Shown: positions 47,310 through 56,837, counted from the stretch's first letter. The stretch: DNA of 64,000 bases from Labilibaculum sp. K2S (GCF_030372765.1 NZ_JAUCMW010000003.1:186001-250000); one strand, 5' to 3'. The notes: generated by a model from the sequence alone, not told the origin. Made by a program: numbers and translations.

Positions 47310-47472
47310 AGGTTTGGAGATTAGGGTTTGCTTCTTTTTTTCTCTATTTAAATATTTATGGTTTTTCTTTTATTGTCTGATAATCTGCTGATTCTAATGC
47401 ATAATTAAAAATACGCAATTTTAAAGTCCCGAAAAAATAAAAAATCATTAAGGATAGAATTCTTTATTTAGA

Positions 47473-47501
47473 TCAAAAAAAAGCTCCCCTAAGGAAGCTT
47501 T
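47473..47501 (-). terminator. Terminator of tnaA
   Basis: On the minus strand AAGCTTCC and GGGAGCTT form a stem with a TTAG loop (one G-T pair), followed by eight T. It starts 18 bases after the tnaA stop. Confidence 0.8.
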
Positions 47502-47518
47502 ATTATCTGATGTTTTTA

Positions 47519-48898
47519 TTAGTCAATTTTTTGAAGTTGAACAGTGAAATGTCTCATAATTGGAGCTTCGTCAATAATTTTAAACCCATGTTTAATTTCA
47601 TTCCTTCGATCATAAACATTTTTCAGCGCTACTGCAACAACATCCATATGGTTGTTGGTATAGGTTCTTCTAGGTATTGCCAAACGCAGCAACTCTAAGG
47701 CAGGATAACGGTTTTTTCTGGTTTCAGGATCTCTATCCGCTAAAATTGCACCGATTTCAACTCCACGAATTCCTGCTTCTAAGTACAATTCACAACCTAA
47801 AGTTTGTGCCTGATACTCTTCTTTAGGAATGTGAGCTAAAATCTTTTTGGCGTCAACAAAAATTGCATGGCCTCCTATTGGCTTTTGGAACGGAACACCA
47901 AATTCCTTTAGTCTGCCACCTAAATATTCTACTTGCTTAATACGGGTTTCAAGATATTCAAATTCAGTTCCTTCATCAAGGCCTTGCGCCAATGCATTCA
48001 TATCACGTCCCGACATACCTCCGTAGGTAATATATCCTTCAAACATGATATTGTAGGTAGATGCTTGTTTCCAAAGATTTGCATCTTTCATCCCGATGAA
48101 TCCGCCCATGTTTACAATTGCATCTTTTTTGGAACTCATTGTTGCCATATCAGCATAAGTATACATTTCTTTAACAATCTCTTTAATTGTTTTATTCTGA
48201 TATCCTTCTTCACGAGTTTTAATGAAGTAAGCGTTTTCGGCAAAACGCGCAGAATCGAAACACACAGGAATTTCATATTTGTCGGCCAATTCTTTAACGG
48301 CTTTTATATTAGCCATGGAAACAGGCTGACCACCCGAAGTATTACAGGTAACAGTCACAATAATCATTGGTACTTGTTCTTTGGGATAAGTAGAAAGAAC
48401 CGATTCAAGCTTAACAAGATCAAGGTTACCTTTAAAAGGATGATCGATTACTGTATCAAAAGCTTCATCAATTGTGCAGTCAACAGCTTTTGCTTTTCTA
48501 AATTCAATGTGTCCTTTTGTTGTGTCAAAATGTGAGTTTCCCGGAACAATATTGCCTTCTTTAACCAATACCGAGAACAATACATTTTCAGCAGCCCGGC
48601 CTTGGTGAGTAGGTAAGAAATGATCGAATCCCATGATGTTTTTTATAGCTTCTTTCATGTTGTAGTAGGAGCGTGCACCAGCATAACTCTCATCTCCCAA
48701 CATCATTGCCGACCATTGTTTATCACTCATTGCACCTGTACCGGAATCGGTAAGCAAGTCGATAAATACCTGATCACTTTTTAGATTAAAAAGGTTGTAA
48801 TTAGCATCTTTAAGCCATTGTTCCCTTTCTTCACGAGTACTTCTCTTGATGGTTTCAACCATCTTGATTTTATATGATTCTGCGAATGGTAATTTCAT
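47519..48898 (-). CDS. tnaA: Tryptophanase (beta-eliminating lyase)
   Basis: A 459-residue PLP enzyme of the tryptophanase/tyrosine phenol-lyase family, splitting an aromatic amino acid to pyruvate, ammonia and indole (or phenol). Conserved parts are FIDLLTDSGTGAMSDKQW, PTHQGRAAENV, FDTTKGHIEF, TSGGQPVSMAN, DSARFAENAYFIK and the PLP lysine in MSSKKDAIVNMGG. Two places favour tryptophanase: DSARFAEN (phenol-lyase usually has DATRCVEN) and AGIRGVEIG, where phenol-lyase has an arginine that holds the phenol ring. No tnaB permease or TnaC-like leader was recognised nearby. Indole production is inferred. Confidence 0.85.
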   Translation of the reverse strand: MKLPFAESYKIKMVETIKRSTREEREQWLKDANYNLFNLKSDQVFIDLLTDSGTGAMSDKQWSAMMLGDESYAGARSYYNMKEAIKNIMGFDHFLPTHQGRAAENVLFSVLVKEGNIVPGNSHFDTTKGHIEFRKAKAVDCTIDEAFDTVIDHPFKGNLDLVKLESVLSTYPKEQVPMIIVTVTCNTSGGQPVSMANIKAVKELADKYEIPVCFDSARFAENAYFIKTREEGYQNKTIKEIVKEMYTYADMATMSSKKDAIVNMGGFIGMKDANLWKQASTYNIMFEGYITYGGMSGRDMNALAQGLDEGTEFEYLETRIKQVEYLGGRLKEFGVPFQKPIGGHAIFVDAKKILAHIPKEEYQAQTLGCELYLEAGIRGVEIGAILADRDPETRKNRYPALELLRLAIPRRTYTNNHMDVVAVALKNVYDRRNEIKHGFKIIDEAPIMRHFTVQLQKID

Positions 48899-49382
48899 AA
48901 TGTTTCGTTGTTTATATTATTGTGGTATATAGCCGTGTAATTATCTATAGGATATAATTTTCCCATATCAATTATGCGCTTTTTGTAAATGTATACGTAA
49001 AAATTTGAGGCAGAATGCCTCAGGCGAATCTAGAAGTGAAACTCGTCTCTGTTTTTAATGTTAAGGTAGACTTTGTGTGTCAGTTTTGGAAGTTGATATT
49101 TTGTTTCCATAGTTTCTGATTTTCTACTTCTGCCAAAAATAGAATAAATTCTGCTGAATAAAAAGAGGAACAGGATATTTTATGCAAACGTTTGTTTTTG
49201 AAATCTGTTTGTAAGAGTTTCAAAAACTCACATTTTTTAACCTAAATGACCAGGATTATTCTTTTTATAAAGAAATAATTTCAACAAATTTGCATGTGCC
49301 ATATTTTTAGTTGGCATTTTTCTTATTAATAAGATTTTCCATTAGCCATTTAACTATTTAAAGAAGTAAAGATCATTGCCCT
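48899..49382. other. Intergenic gap between tnaA and the DUF3078 gene
   Basis: No gene was found in this 484-base divergent gap. A small hairpin TGAGGC-AGAAT-GCCTCA is at 49006-49022 without a T run. An AAATTTGC at about 49288 resembles part of a promoter for the DUF3078 gene but its TA is missing. Nothing else is recognisable. Confidence 0.4.
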
Positions 49383-51014
49383 ATGATTCGAGTTTTTTGT
49401 GTTTTGCTGATTCTGCTTCAATCATTAATTTCTTTTTCACAACGAAATGTTAAGAAGGATTTTGTTTTTCCTGACAAAATAAAATTGGATAAATCTGCTT
49501 ATCGATTGAAGCAAAATAAGGCTGATTCAATCAAGTATTGTTCCAATGATACTGTTTTAAACTTACTTGTTGATCCTTTGCACCATATAGATAATGTGGG
49601 TTTTAGATTCATTGTTCGTGAATTGGAGATGAATTATTCAAAAAAGAAACATCAGACCGATTCTGTGCAGGATGCAGTAAATACTTTATTGCAATACGTA
49701 AAAAATGATAGTATTCGGGATATGGTTTACTACCTTAAGAAATACATTGAAACACGAAAGACTGAAGAAGCACTCCGAAAAGTGAAAAAACAAATGGAGT
49801 TGGAGAAAGTGTTGAGTTACCAGCCGGAATTACTAAAACCTGAAGAGATGGATACAGATGATGCTTGGAAGGTTCATGCAATGGAGGAGTTGTTTGAGTA
49901 TGTTGAAAATGATCCGGTTCATCAGTGGATCCGGGAAATCAGCAGAGACTCGGTTCTTTTAGGGGTGAAAAATTATCAGAACGATTCAATTAAATTCTGG
50001 ATTAATAATGGGAAACAGGATTTCAAACGATTTTGGTTGAAGAAAAACAAAAGGGATTCTATCGGGATATGGGTTCAGAATACCAAAGATCGATCGGTTC
50101 GTATTCTTGTTGATGACGATGTATACCAGCAGTCAGTTCAGAAATCAAAAATGAGAGGGACACGAGTGAAACTGGAAGAGAAAATTTCAAGCGATCAGTA
50201 TAGTTTAGCGAAACTAGGTAAGTATAAACGCTATTCTCAAAAATGGAAATTGGGCGCTACTATTGGATTCTCTTTTAATCAAGGTCATGTAAGTGATAGT
50301 TGGGCCGGAGGAGGCGAAAGTTCAATTGCTACCATATCAACCATAGGTGCATTCGCAAACTACAAAAATGGGAACCAAGCATGGGATAATAAATTAGCTG
50401 TTAAGTATGGTCTTTTAAAGTCGGGAGATAATGAGTTTCGAAAAAATGAGGATCGTATAGAATTTGAGACGAAGTATGGTCAAAAGGCTGTTAGAAAATG
50501 GTATTATTCGGCATTATTCAACTTAAAAACTCAGGCAGTAAAGGGATATGATTATCCTTCTGAACAAAGCCGAAAGCTTAAATCTGATTTTTTTGCACCT
50601 GCTTATATTATTGCATCGATTGGTATGGACTATAAACCAAGTAAAAACTTGTCAGTCTTGTTGTCTCCAATAGCAGCCAAATATACAATTGTAAGAGATA
50701 CTAGTAGTATTGATCAAACAGCCTACGGAGTAGATGCTGATAAAAAAGTTAAAAAAGAAATCGGATCATATGTTAACGTTTATCACAAGTTTGTATTTTG
50801 GGATGAAATGAGTCTTGAAAATAAACTGACCTTATATTCCAATTACGCAATGAAACCTAAAAATATTGATGTGGACTGGGAGATGATTCTGGTAATGCCA
50901 ATTAATCAATACATATCTACAAAATTATCAACTCATTTGATATCAGATGATGATACAGGTTCAAAAGTGCAGTTTAGAGAAAACCTTGAGGTGGGAATCA
51001 GCTATCGGTTTTAG
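49383..51014 (+). CDS. DUF3078 outer-membrane protein
   Basis: A 543-residue protein with a signal peptide (MIRVFCVLLILLQSLISFS). The N-terminal half (about 25-260) is charged and helical with repeated '-DSI-.W..' pieces (NDSIRDMVYYLKK, NDSIKFWINNGKQ, RDSIGIWVQNTK). The C-terminal half (about 280-543) is the DUF3078 beta-barrel: SDSWAGGGESSIATISTIGA, AWDNKLAVKYGLL, FFAPAYIIASIGMDYKPSKN and a terminal aromatic strand ending YRF. Such proteins are expected in the outer membrane and have no known function. Relatives often lack the long N-terminal part, so this is an extended form. Confidence 0.82.
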   Translation: MIRVFCVLLILLQSLISFSQRNVKKDFVFPDKIKLDKSAYRLKQNKADSIKYCSNDTVLNLLVDPLHHIDNVGFRFIVRELEMNYSKKKHQTDSVQDAVNTLLQYVKNDSIRDMVYYLKKYIETRKTEEALRKVKKQMELEKVLSYQPELLKPEEMDTDDAWKVHAMEELFEYVENDPVHQWIREISRDSVLLGVKNYQNDSIKFWINNGKQDFKRFWLKKNKRDSIGIWVQNTKDRSVRILVDDDVYQQSVQKSKMRGTRVKLEEKISSDQYSLAKLGKYKRYSQKWKLGATIGFSFNQGHVSDSWAGGGESSIATISTIGAFANYKNGNQAWDNKLAVKYGLLKSGDNEFRKNEDRIEFETKYGQKAVRKWYYSALFNLKTQAVKGYDYPSEQSRKLKSDFFAPAYIIASIGMDYKPSKNLSVLLSPIAAKYTIVRDTSSIDQTAYGVDADKKVKKEIGSYVNVYHKFVFWDEMSLENKLTLYSNYAMKPKNIDVDWEMILVMPINQYISTKLSTHLISDDDTGSKVQFRENLEVGISYRF

Positions 51015-51127
51015 GTATGTAATTATTTGCAATTGTCTTTTTGTATCAATATAAAAGATGTTTTAAAACCTTTTTAACTTACTATAAAAAACACTATTTT
51101 TCTGATCTAAATTTAAAGTATAAATCG

Positions 51128-51595
51128 ATGAGTTTAATTTATAGAGTACCTGGTGTTGGAAGGATTGAAATTGACACTTTAGTTGTTGATTCGAATGGAA
51201 CATTAACGGTTAAGGGGGAAATTGTTTCTGGTGTGATTGAAAGAATACAGCGGTTACAGTCCTTTGGAGTAAATGTTGTGATGATTTCTTCTGATCAAAG
51301 AGGAAACGCACGTGAATTGTCTGAATCTACGGGAATTACCTATTACGAAGCTAATAACTCGAGAGAAAAAGAAGATATATTGCTTTCATTAGGAAGTAAC
51401 AAGGTTGCTGCAATTGGTAATGCCCGTATTGATATTGGGCTGTTTGTGCAGTCGGTTGTTTCTATTGCTACATTGCAAGGCGAAGGAATTCATAAAGATG
51501 TGATTGATCATGTGGATGTAATTGTTCCATCTATAAATGATGCTTTAGATTTCTTTTTGGATGAAAATACATTTATAGCAACAATGAAACGTTAA
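51128..51595 (+). CDS. HAD-like phosphatase, soluble P-type ATPase-like
   Basis: A 155-residue HAD-fold protein similar to the P-domain of P-type ATPases but without membrane helices. It reads DTLVVDSNGTLTVKGEI, where DxNGT replaces the usual DxDGT, so the nucleophile Asp is present but the second acid is Asn, as in DKTGT-type relatives. Later motifs are VVMISSDQRG (motif II, Ser/Asp), and AAIGNARIDIGLFVQS in place of GDGxND. The start at 51128 (MSLIYRVPGVG) fits the family; 29 further codons upstream do not. Substrate unknown. A terminator follows at 51619. Confidence 0.8.
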   Translation: MSLIYRVPGVGRIEIDTLVVDSNGTLTVKGEIVSGVIERIQRLQSFGVNVVMISSDQRGNARELSESTGITYYEANNSREKEDILLSLGSNKVAAIGNARIDIGLFVQSVVSIATLQGEGIHKDVIDHVDVIVPSINDALDFFLDENTFIATMKR

Positions 51596-51618
51596 TTGTG
51601 TTTTACTAAAACACATAG

Positions 51619-51645
51619 AATCTCCTTATTGGAGATTTTTTTTTG
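51619..51645 (+). terminator. Terminator of the HAD gene
   Basis: AATCTCC-TTATT-GGAGATT followed by a run of T, 23 bases after the HAD stop codon. Confidence 0.85.
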
Positions 51646-51690
51646 CTTTGCTGTAAACTAATGGGTACTTTTTAAGAAAATGATATTTAT

Positions 51691-52125
51691 ATGGATATGC
51701 TTTTACTAATTATTTCAGTTGTTGCGATAGGTTTTGGAATTTATTGGTATTTTATTCATACTCCTGATTATACCGGATATATCTCGGTTGATGGGGGTGA
51801 ATTAAAAAAATACAGCAAAGTAGAAGAACTATTTACTTTAACTCAAAGTCCTGTTGATAATATTTGGATAGTAGATACCCGGGAGGAAGAATATTTTCTA
51901 TTGGGACACATTCCAACTGCTGTTAATTATCCTTTTGATGAAATTGAAAATAGATATTCCGAAATATCATTGGGAACCAAACTGATTTTTTATTGCGATT
52001 TAACATTAAAATCTCAAAATGTCATCAATTTTTTAGAGGAAGAAGGCCATACCCAAATGCTGAATTGGGGCAAATACAAATACTGGACTTATCCTGAAAT
52101 TGTAGAGGAAGATATATCTATTTAA
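51691..52125 (+). CDS. Membrane-anchored rhodanese-like protein
   Basis: A 144-residue protein with one N-terminal helix ([20 protein letters not shown]) and a single rhodanese domain: [20 protein letters not shown] and [20 protein letters not shown], with the active-site cysteine in YCDLTLKS. Single-domain rhodaneses carry persulfide sulfur or act as redox sensors. The rest of the domain ([14 protein letters not shown]) is shorter than usual. Its stop codon overlaps the convergent macro-domain gene by 4 bases. Confidence 0.82.
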   Translation: MDMLLLIISVVAIGFGIYWYFIHTPDYTGYISVDGGELKKYSKVEELFTLTQSPVDNIWIVDTREEEYFLLGHIPTAVNYPFDEIENRYSEISLGTKLIFYCDLTLKSQNVINFLEEEGHTQMLNWGKYKYWTYPEIVEEDISI

Positions 52126-52619
52126 AGTAAATTTTGATAGAGGTTAAGGTTTTCATCATCGAAAATGCAAAAAATAATTTTGCGAATGGATTTTAGCTGT
52201 TTCGCTTCTTCTTGAATTGTTTTAATGGCTATCTCAGCGGCGTCTTTTTTTGGGAAACCATAAACTCCTGTGCTGATATTTGGAAATGCAATGCTTTCTA
52301 AATTTAGATTTTCAGCCAATCGGATGCTGTTTTTGTAGCAATTTTGGAGGAGCTGTTTTTCATTGTGATTTCCTCCTTTCCAAATTGGACCAACGGTATG
52401 AATGACATGCTTTGCCGGAAGATGGTAAGCCTTGGTCACCTTTGCTTCACCAGTAAGACAACCATTTAATTTTTTACATTCTTGTAACAATTCAGATCCT
52501 GCTGCTCGATGAATGGCTCCATCAACACCACCTCCGCCAAGCAGGCTTTCATTAGCCGCATTTACAATTGCATCAACTAGTAATTTGGTCAGATCCGATT
52601 TTTCAATTAAAATTTCCAT
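52122..52619 (-). CDS. Macro domain ADP-ribosyl hydrolase (YmdB-like)
   Basis: A 165-residue stand-alone macro domain. It has [37 protein letters not shown] and [18 protein letters not shown], the ADP-ribose-binding strands and loops of the MacroD/YmdB class with Asn and Asp for catalysis. Such enzymes remove acetyl from O-acetyl-ADP-ribose or ADP-ribose from modified acidic residues. No ADP-ribosyltransferase toxin is next to it, so a housekeeping role is likely. Confidence 0.93.
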   Translation of the reverse strand: MEILIEKSDLTKLLVDAIVNAANESLLGGGGVDGAIHRAAGSELLQECKKLNGCLTGEAKVTKAYHLPAKHVIHTVGPIWKGGNHNEKQLLQNCYKNSIRLAENLNLESIAFPNISTGVYGFPKKDAAEIAIKTIQEEAKQLKSIRKIIFCIFDDENLNLYQNLL

Positions 52620-52858
52620 TGTTGGAGCGGATGATAGTTTAAATCATTGTTTTTCAGTGTATAATTTCCAAAACTGACTTTCAATTTCTAAATTTATAGA
52701 TTAGCTTAAAATTAATAATTCAAATTCATTATAAAAAATGCCCCCGAAATCGATTGCAATTCATTGATTGTGAAATTGTTTGTTCGAGATTGAAAAAATA
52801 TTTTTACTTTAGCCGAGCTAGCCAAGCAAATTGATTGAAATATATTAAATTGACAATT

Positions 52859-53953
52859 ATGAAAAGAGTATTAGTTGCAACCGGTGGTGGTGATTGCCCA
52901 GGGTTGAATGCTGTAATTCGCGCCGTTGTGAAACGTGCAGCTCAGGAAAAAGATTGGGAAGTAGTAGGAAGTATTCAGTCGTTTGATGGAATATTGAAAG
53001 AACCAACTGAGATAAAAATATTAGATGATGCTGCCGTAAAAGGAATCCACTACCAAGGTGGTACAATAATTGGAACTACCACAAAGGGTGGCCCATTTGC
53101 TTGGCCGGTTAAAAATAAAGATGGTTCTTGGGGTTCTGCCGATCGTTCAGACGAAATGATTCGCAAATTACAATACTTGGGAATCGATGCTGTAATTAGT
53201 ATTGGTGGTGATGGTTCTCAGAAAATTTCACAAGCTCTTTACGAAAAAGGGTTGAACATTATTGGGGTGCCTAAAACCATTGATAATGACCTTTCTGCAA
53301 CAGATTTTACATTCGGTTACCAAACTGCAGTACAGATTTGTACTGAAGCTGTTGATAAGTTAAAAACTACTGCAGCATCTCATAACCGTGTTTTTATTTT
53401 GGAAGCTATGGGGCGTGATGCGGGATGGATTGCTTTAAGTGCGGCTATTGCCGGTGGTGCAGAAGCTTGTTTGATTCCAGAGATTCCTTATGATATTAAA
53501 AAAATTAAGGAAAAGTTAGATACTCGTTTCCTAAAAGGAAAAGGTTTTGGTATTATAGTTGTTGCTGAGGGTGCTATGCCAATAGGTGGTGTTGCTTTGG
53601 CTGCACAAAGTACTGAAGTAGGTAATCCTAACTTGAAATTAAGCGGTGCTGCCGATCGTTTGTTAGTTGAATTGAAAGAAGCAGGTGTTGAGGCTGATAT
53701 TCGTACAACTGTATTGGGTCACTTGCAACGTGGGGGTATTCCTTTGGCTTACGATCGTGTTTTGGCAACTCAATTTGGTGTTAAAGCATTCGAGATGGTG
53801 TTGGAAGGAAAATTCGGTCAAATGGTGGCGTATCGTCATCCTGAGGTTGTTGGAGTTCCTCTTCCTGAAGCTATTGGAAAACAAAATCTTGTTAATCCTA
53901 AAGCTAATTTGGTTAAAACAGCTAAAGGTGTTGGTATCGCATTTGGAGACTAA
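52859..53953 (+). CDS. pfkA: 6-phosphofructokinase
   Basis: A 364-residue group A phosphofructokinase: VLVATGGGDCPGLNAVIRAV, ISIGGDGSQKI, VPKTIDNDLSATDFTFGYQT, EAMGRDAGWIAL and LGHLQRGGIPLAYDR. In the two sites that separate donors, GGDGS has Gly (ATP type) while PKTIDND has Lys (more usual in PPi enzymes). The mixed Gly/Lys pair is known in group III PFKs that use ATP. The start at 52859 gives the standard N-terminus; a frame from 52835 adds 8 residues. A clear terminator follows. Confidence 0.92.
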   Translation: MKRVLVATGGGDCPGLNAVIRAVVKRAAQEKDWEVVGSIQSFDGILKEPTEIKILDDAAVKGIHYQGGTIIGTTTKGGPFAWPVKNKDGSWGSADRSDEMIRKLQYLGIDAVISIGGDGSQKISQALYEKGLNIIGVPKTIDNDLSATDFTFGYQTAVQICTEAVDKLKTTAASHNRVFILEAMGRDAGWIALSAAIAGGAEACLIPEIPYDIKKIKEKLDTRFLKGKGFGIIVVAEGAMPIGGVALAAQSTEVGNPNLKLSGAADRLLVELKEAGVEADIRTTVLGHLQRGGIPLAYDRVLATQFGVKAFEMVLEGKFGQMVAYRHPEVVGVPLPEAIGKQNLVNPKANLVKTAKGVGIAFGD

Positions 53954-53973
53954 TTCTTTTGCTGAGATATATA

Positions 53974-54006
53974 GCCGGAGTCCTTATGGATTCCGGTTTT
54001 TTTATG
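53974..54006 (+). terminator. Terminator of pfkA
   Basis: GCCGGAGTCC-TTAT-GGATTCCGG with one internal mismatch, then seven T, 21 bases after the pfkA stop codon. Confidence 0.8.
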
Positions 54007-54021
54007 CTTTAATAGTTTTAA

Positions 54022-54447
54022 TTATTCAGAAAACCGATGTTTCCACTCAGGTTTTGGAATCATACATTGGTTTTTTTTACCAAACCAATTGTATCTGTTT
54101 TTTGAAATTAGATTGTATACCCAATCGGTAATCATTCTTGGTACGAACTTAAAGAAGTACAATGCTCTCCAAGGATAAATTAAGTGTTTTGTTAGTTCTA
54201 AAACAGCAGTGCTTTTTGTGTAAATTCGCTCGTTTTCGATGAATATAATGGTGCTAAGTTCTTCATTGGTAAGTTTGTATTGAATAAGTAATTCTTGGGC
54301 AAAATCAGACTGAAGGGATGCAAAATGAAGATTTTCTTTTCTGTTATAGGCAAGTAAAAATTGAACGGAAGTAGTGCATAAATTGCAAACCCCATCGAAA
54401 AGTACGATAGGGTTTGAATAATTTTGATCTGATTTGATCTGTAGCAT
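54022..54447 (-). CDS. DCC family thiol-disulfide oxidoreductase-like protein
   Basis: A 141-residue protein of the DCC (DUF393) family. The motif DGVCNLCTTSVQFLL near residue 18 supplies the CxxC of a thioredoxin-like site, preceded by PIVLF. The centre has FASLQSDFAQELL and the C-terminus WRALYFFKFVPRMITDWVYN and NRYNWFGKK. Function is unproven. It lies 43 bases after the ArsP-type permease in the same direction, so it may be the last gene of the ars operon, though DCC genes also occur alone. Confidence 0.85.
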   Translation of the reverse strand: MLQIKSDQNYSNPIVLFDGVCNLCTTSVQFLLAYNRKENLHFASLQSDFAQELLIQYKLTNEELSTIIFIENERIYTKSTAVLELTKHLIYPWRALYFFKFVPRMITDWVYNLISKNRYNWFGKKNQCMIPKPEWKHRFSE

Positions 54448-54490
54448 AGAATTATACTTAAAACGGGTTGCAGGACAAATTGTTCATCCC

Positions 54491-55528
54491 TTAATAGATA
54501 AAATTAAAAATAAATCCGACACAAAGAATTCCTGCAGCTACTATTCCAACAAATGCCAATATTAAAGGCATTTTTAATACCTTTTTAAGGATAATAATTT
54601 CGGGTAAGGACAAACCGATTACCGACATCATAAAGGCAAGTGAAGTTCCCAGCGAAGCTCCTTTTTCGATTAAAACGCTCACAATTGGAATGATACCTGC
54701 TGCATTTGAATACATGGGAATCCCGATAAGGATTGATAAGGGGACAGAGTACCATGCTGATTTTCCCATTAATGCAGCCATGTAATCTTCAGGAACGTAA
54801 CCGTGTGCCGCAGCGCCAATTGCAACACCAATAACAATGTAGAACCATATTTTGCCAACAATTTCTTTTACGGTATCATAACCAACTTTAATTCTACCGG
54901 AAAAGGACATTTTAGTTTCGTCTTCGCCGGCTTGTCCGGTTTTCACATCAAAAACCCAGGCTTGTACATATTTTTCAAGTTTTAAAACACCTATTAGGTA
55001 ACCTGCAAAAATTGCAATGAGTAAACCTGTTAAGGTATAGATTATTGCAGTTTTCCATCCAAATAAACCAACCAGCATAATGAGTGCTATTTCATTTACC
55101 ATCGGAGCTGCAATCAAAAAACTGAAAGTAACTCCTAAGGGTACACCGGCTTCAACAAATCCTAAAAATAAAGGAATTGCAGAACAAGAACAGAAGGGAG
55201 TCAGAACACCGAGTAGTGCTGCCAGAATATTTCCCATGAAAGTGGATTTTCCAGCCAAAGCATTTCGGGTTTTTTCAGGTGAGAAATAACTCCTGATAAT
55301 ACCTACACCAAAAATAATGAGGACTAATAACAGCAGAACTTTAGGGACTTCGAAAATAAAGAAGCGCAAGGTTTCAGTAAGGTGCGTGCCTTTTTGCATC
55401 TGAAAAACGGTATCGATTAAAAAATCGGATATATTTTGCAGATTGGCATACAACAAATACCATACGGGAAGTAAAAGCAAAGCCAGAAGGAGTTGCTTTC
55501 TATTTGTGATTTGTATTGATTTAATCAT
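54491..55528 (-). CDS. ArsP-type permease (DUF318)
   Basis: A 345-residue inner-membrane permease with about 8-9 helices. The diagnostic parts are LTPFCSCSAIPLFLGFVEAG, SFLIAAPMVNEIAL and ILIGIPMYSNAAGIIPIVSV, of the DUF318/ArsP family. ArsP exports trivalent organoarsenicals such as methylarsenite. It is 15 bases after the ArsG-like gene and in line with arsR, which supports an arsenic role. Some family members are of unknown function, so the substrate is inferred from context. Confidence 0.85.
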   Translation of the reverse strand: MIKSIQITNRKQLLLALLLLPVWYLLYANLQNISDFLIDTVFQMQKGTHLTETLRFFIFEVPKVLLLLVLIIFGVGIIRSYFSPEKTRNALAGKSTFMGNILAALLGVLTPFCSCSAIPLFLGFVEAGVPLGVTFSFLIAAPMVNEIALIMLVGLFGWKTAIIYTLTGLLIAIFAGYLIGVLKLEKYVQAWVFDVKTGQAGEDETKMSFSGRIKVGYDTVKEIVGKIWFYIVIGVAIGAAAHGYVPEDYMAALMGKSAWYSVPLSILIGIPMYSNAAGIIPIVSVLIEKGASLGTSLAFMMSVIGLSLPEIIILKKVLKMPLILAFVGIVAAGILCVGFIFNFIY

Positions 55529-55543
55529 AATGATTGATAGCCT

Positions 55544-56248
55544 TTAAGCAATAAAAAAGATGTAAGTGAAATAGAGACCGGATAGAATAAAAATGACAGC
55601 AGCCACTTTTCTAAACCAATACTCGAAGCTTTTAACCTTATTGTAAAAACTACCTACACCCGATAAAGTGAATGCAAGCAGGTAGGCAATGATTATAACC
55701 GGAAGACCAGTTGCAATGGCATAAACTATTGGGAGAAACAATCCATCGGGTTGCGAAATACTCAGCGGAATTAACATTCCGAAGTACAAAATACCGCTAT
55801 ACGGGCAAAAAGCAAGAGCAAAAACAATACCTAAGAGCAATGCTCCCCAGTAGCTTCCTTTGATCTTTTCGCCATTAATTTTATTCGTTAGTCTTCCTAC
55901 TCCCGGAAAATTGATCGAAATTATATCGAGCATAAATATTCCAACAAGAATTAAAAGAGGACCTAATAATCGTTCACCATAGGTATTGAAAAAGGATGAA
56001 ACGTCGAATTTGCTGGCTCCAAAATACAAAATGATACCCAAAACGGTATAGCTAACAGCTCTGCCAAGTGTGTAAATAAGTCCGCTGATAAAAATCTTTT
56101 TCCTGTTCCCCAAATCCTTACTGATGTATGCAGTTGCAGTAATATTTGTTGCTAAAGGACATGGACTAATTGCAGTCATTAGGCCCAGCAGGAATGCTGA
56201 AAGAAAAGGCCAGTTACTTTGGGCTAAAAGTTGATCTAAATATTCCAT
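55544..56248 (-). CDS. arsG: ArsG-like aromatic arsenical efflux permease (CcdA/DsbD-like)
   Basis: A 234-residue protein with six hydrophobic helices and two short loops ISPCPLATNI and FCPYSGILYFG that place cysteines as in the CcdA/DsbD transmembrane domain. In the arsEFG system described from Shewanella, ArsG is such a permease exporting aromatic aminobenzylarsenicals. The order arsE-arsF-arsG here is the same. The length fits. A CcdA-type thiol carrier is the alternative, but the neighbours make an arsenical role more likely. Confidence 0.8.
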   Translation of the reverse strand: MEYLDQLLAQSNWPFLSAFLLGLMTAISPCPLATNITATAYISKDLGNRKKIFISGLIYTLGRAVSYTVLGIILYFGASKFDVSSFFNTYGERLLGPLLILVGIFMLDIISINFPGVGRLTNKINGEKIKGSYWGALLLGIVFALAFCPYSGILYFGMLIPLSISQPDGLFLPIVYAIATGLPVIIIAYLLAFTLSGVGSFYNKVKSFEYWFRKVAAVIFILSGLYFTYIFFIA

Positions 56249-56273
56249 TTTGCAATTGTTTCTGAAAATAATA

Positions 56274-56314
56274 ACGGCAATATATCTTAATTACATCATA
56301 ATTTATATTGCCGT
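56274..56314 (-). promoter_or_regulatory. Stem-loop between arsF- and arsG-like genes
   Basis: ACGGCAATATA at 56274-56284 pairs perfectly with TATATTGCCGT at 56304-56314 in the 110-base gap of the operon. No long T run follows on the minus strand, so it may tune mRNA stability or reading-through rather than end transcription. Confidence 0.5.
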
Positions 56315-56358
56315 GTGTCATCAATATTTCTTTCATCAAGTCAATAATGAAATGGAAA

Positions 56359-56826
56359 TTACATATCGGCTTTTAAGGTGGATTCCAGTTTTTCGATGTA
56401 AGCTTTGGTGTCGTTAATAGCAGTGCGGAATGCAAAATTGGTTAAGTTTTCAATTTCACCTGATTTGCTGTGCTTAATGAAAAGGGAAGAGCCCGATGCC
56501 TGAAATTCTTTAGCCACAGCCTCATTTCCTTCTTCATCCAAATTAATATCGAAGAATTTTGCATTCATTTTTTCTGCAATCTCCTTTGCCTTTTCGCCTA
56601 CAGCTTTACATGTTTTGCATTTTCTGTCGCCATGAAAATAATAGATACCTGCGTTTTCAACGTTTTGCGTGCTTAATTTGGTTTCCACTGATTTTTCACA
56701 TTTACTGCAATCATTAGTGCAGGCAACTTTGGTTTCTGCTTTTGCAGTTTCTTTTTTTGTATTCGATTGACAAGAAGCAAAGCTAATACCAATTGCCAGT
56801 AGACTGTAGAATGCTAGATTTTTCAT
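56359..56826 (-). CDS. arsF: ArsF-like nitroreductase-subunit lipoprotein
   Basis: A 155-residue lipoprotein (lipobox SFASC, Cys19) with a Cys cluster (Cys36, Cys40 and Cys43) and a thioredoxin-fold domain from about residue 55 with CKTC at 70-73 (FHGDRKCKTCKAVG). ArsF proteins form part of ArsEF, which reduces nitrophenylarsenicals in the Shewanella system. The fold and the CxxC fit this; the assignment also rests on position between arsE- and arsG-like genes, 11 bases after arsE. Confidence 0.75.
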   Translation of the reverse strand: MKNLAFYSLLAIGISFASCQSNTKKETAKAETKVACTNDCSKCEKSVETKLSTQNVENAGIYYFHGDRKCKTCKAVGEKAKEIAEKMNAKFFDINLDEEGNEAVAKEFQASGSSLFIKHSKSGEIENLTNFAFRTAINDTKAYIEKLESTLKADM

Positions 56827-56837
56827 TTTATAAATAT

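Noticed and set aside
52122..52619. Macro-domain gene as part of a toxin or NAD-based defence system
   Set aside because: No ADP-ribosyltransferase, Sir2, TIR or effector gene is adjacent; a housekeeping YmdB-like role is more likely.
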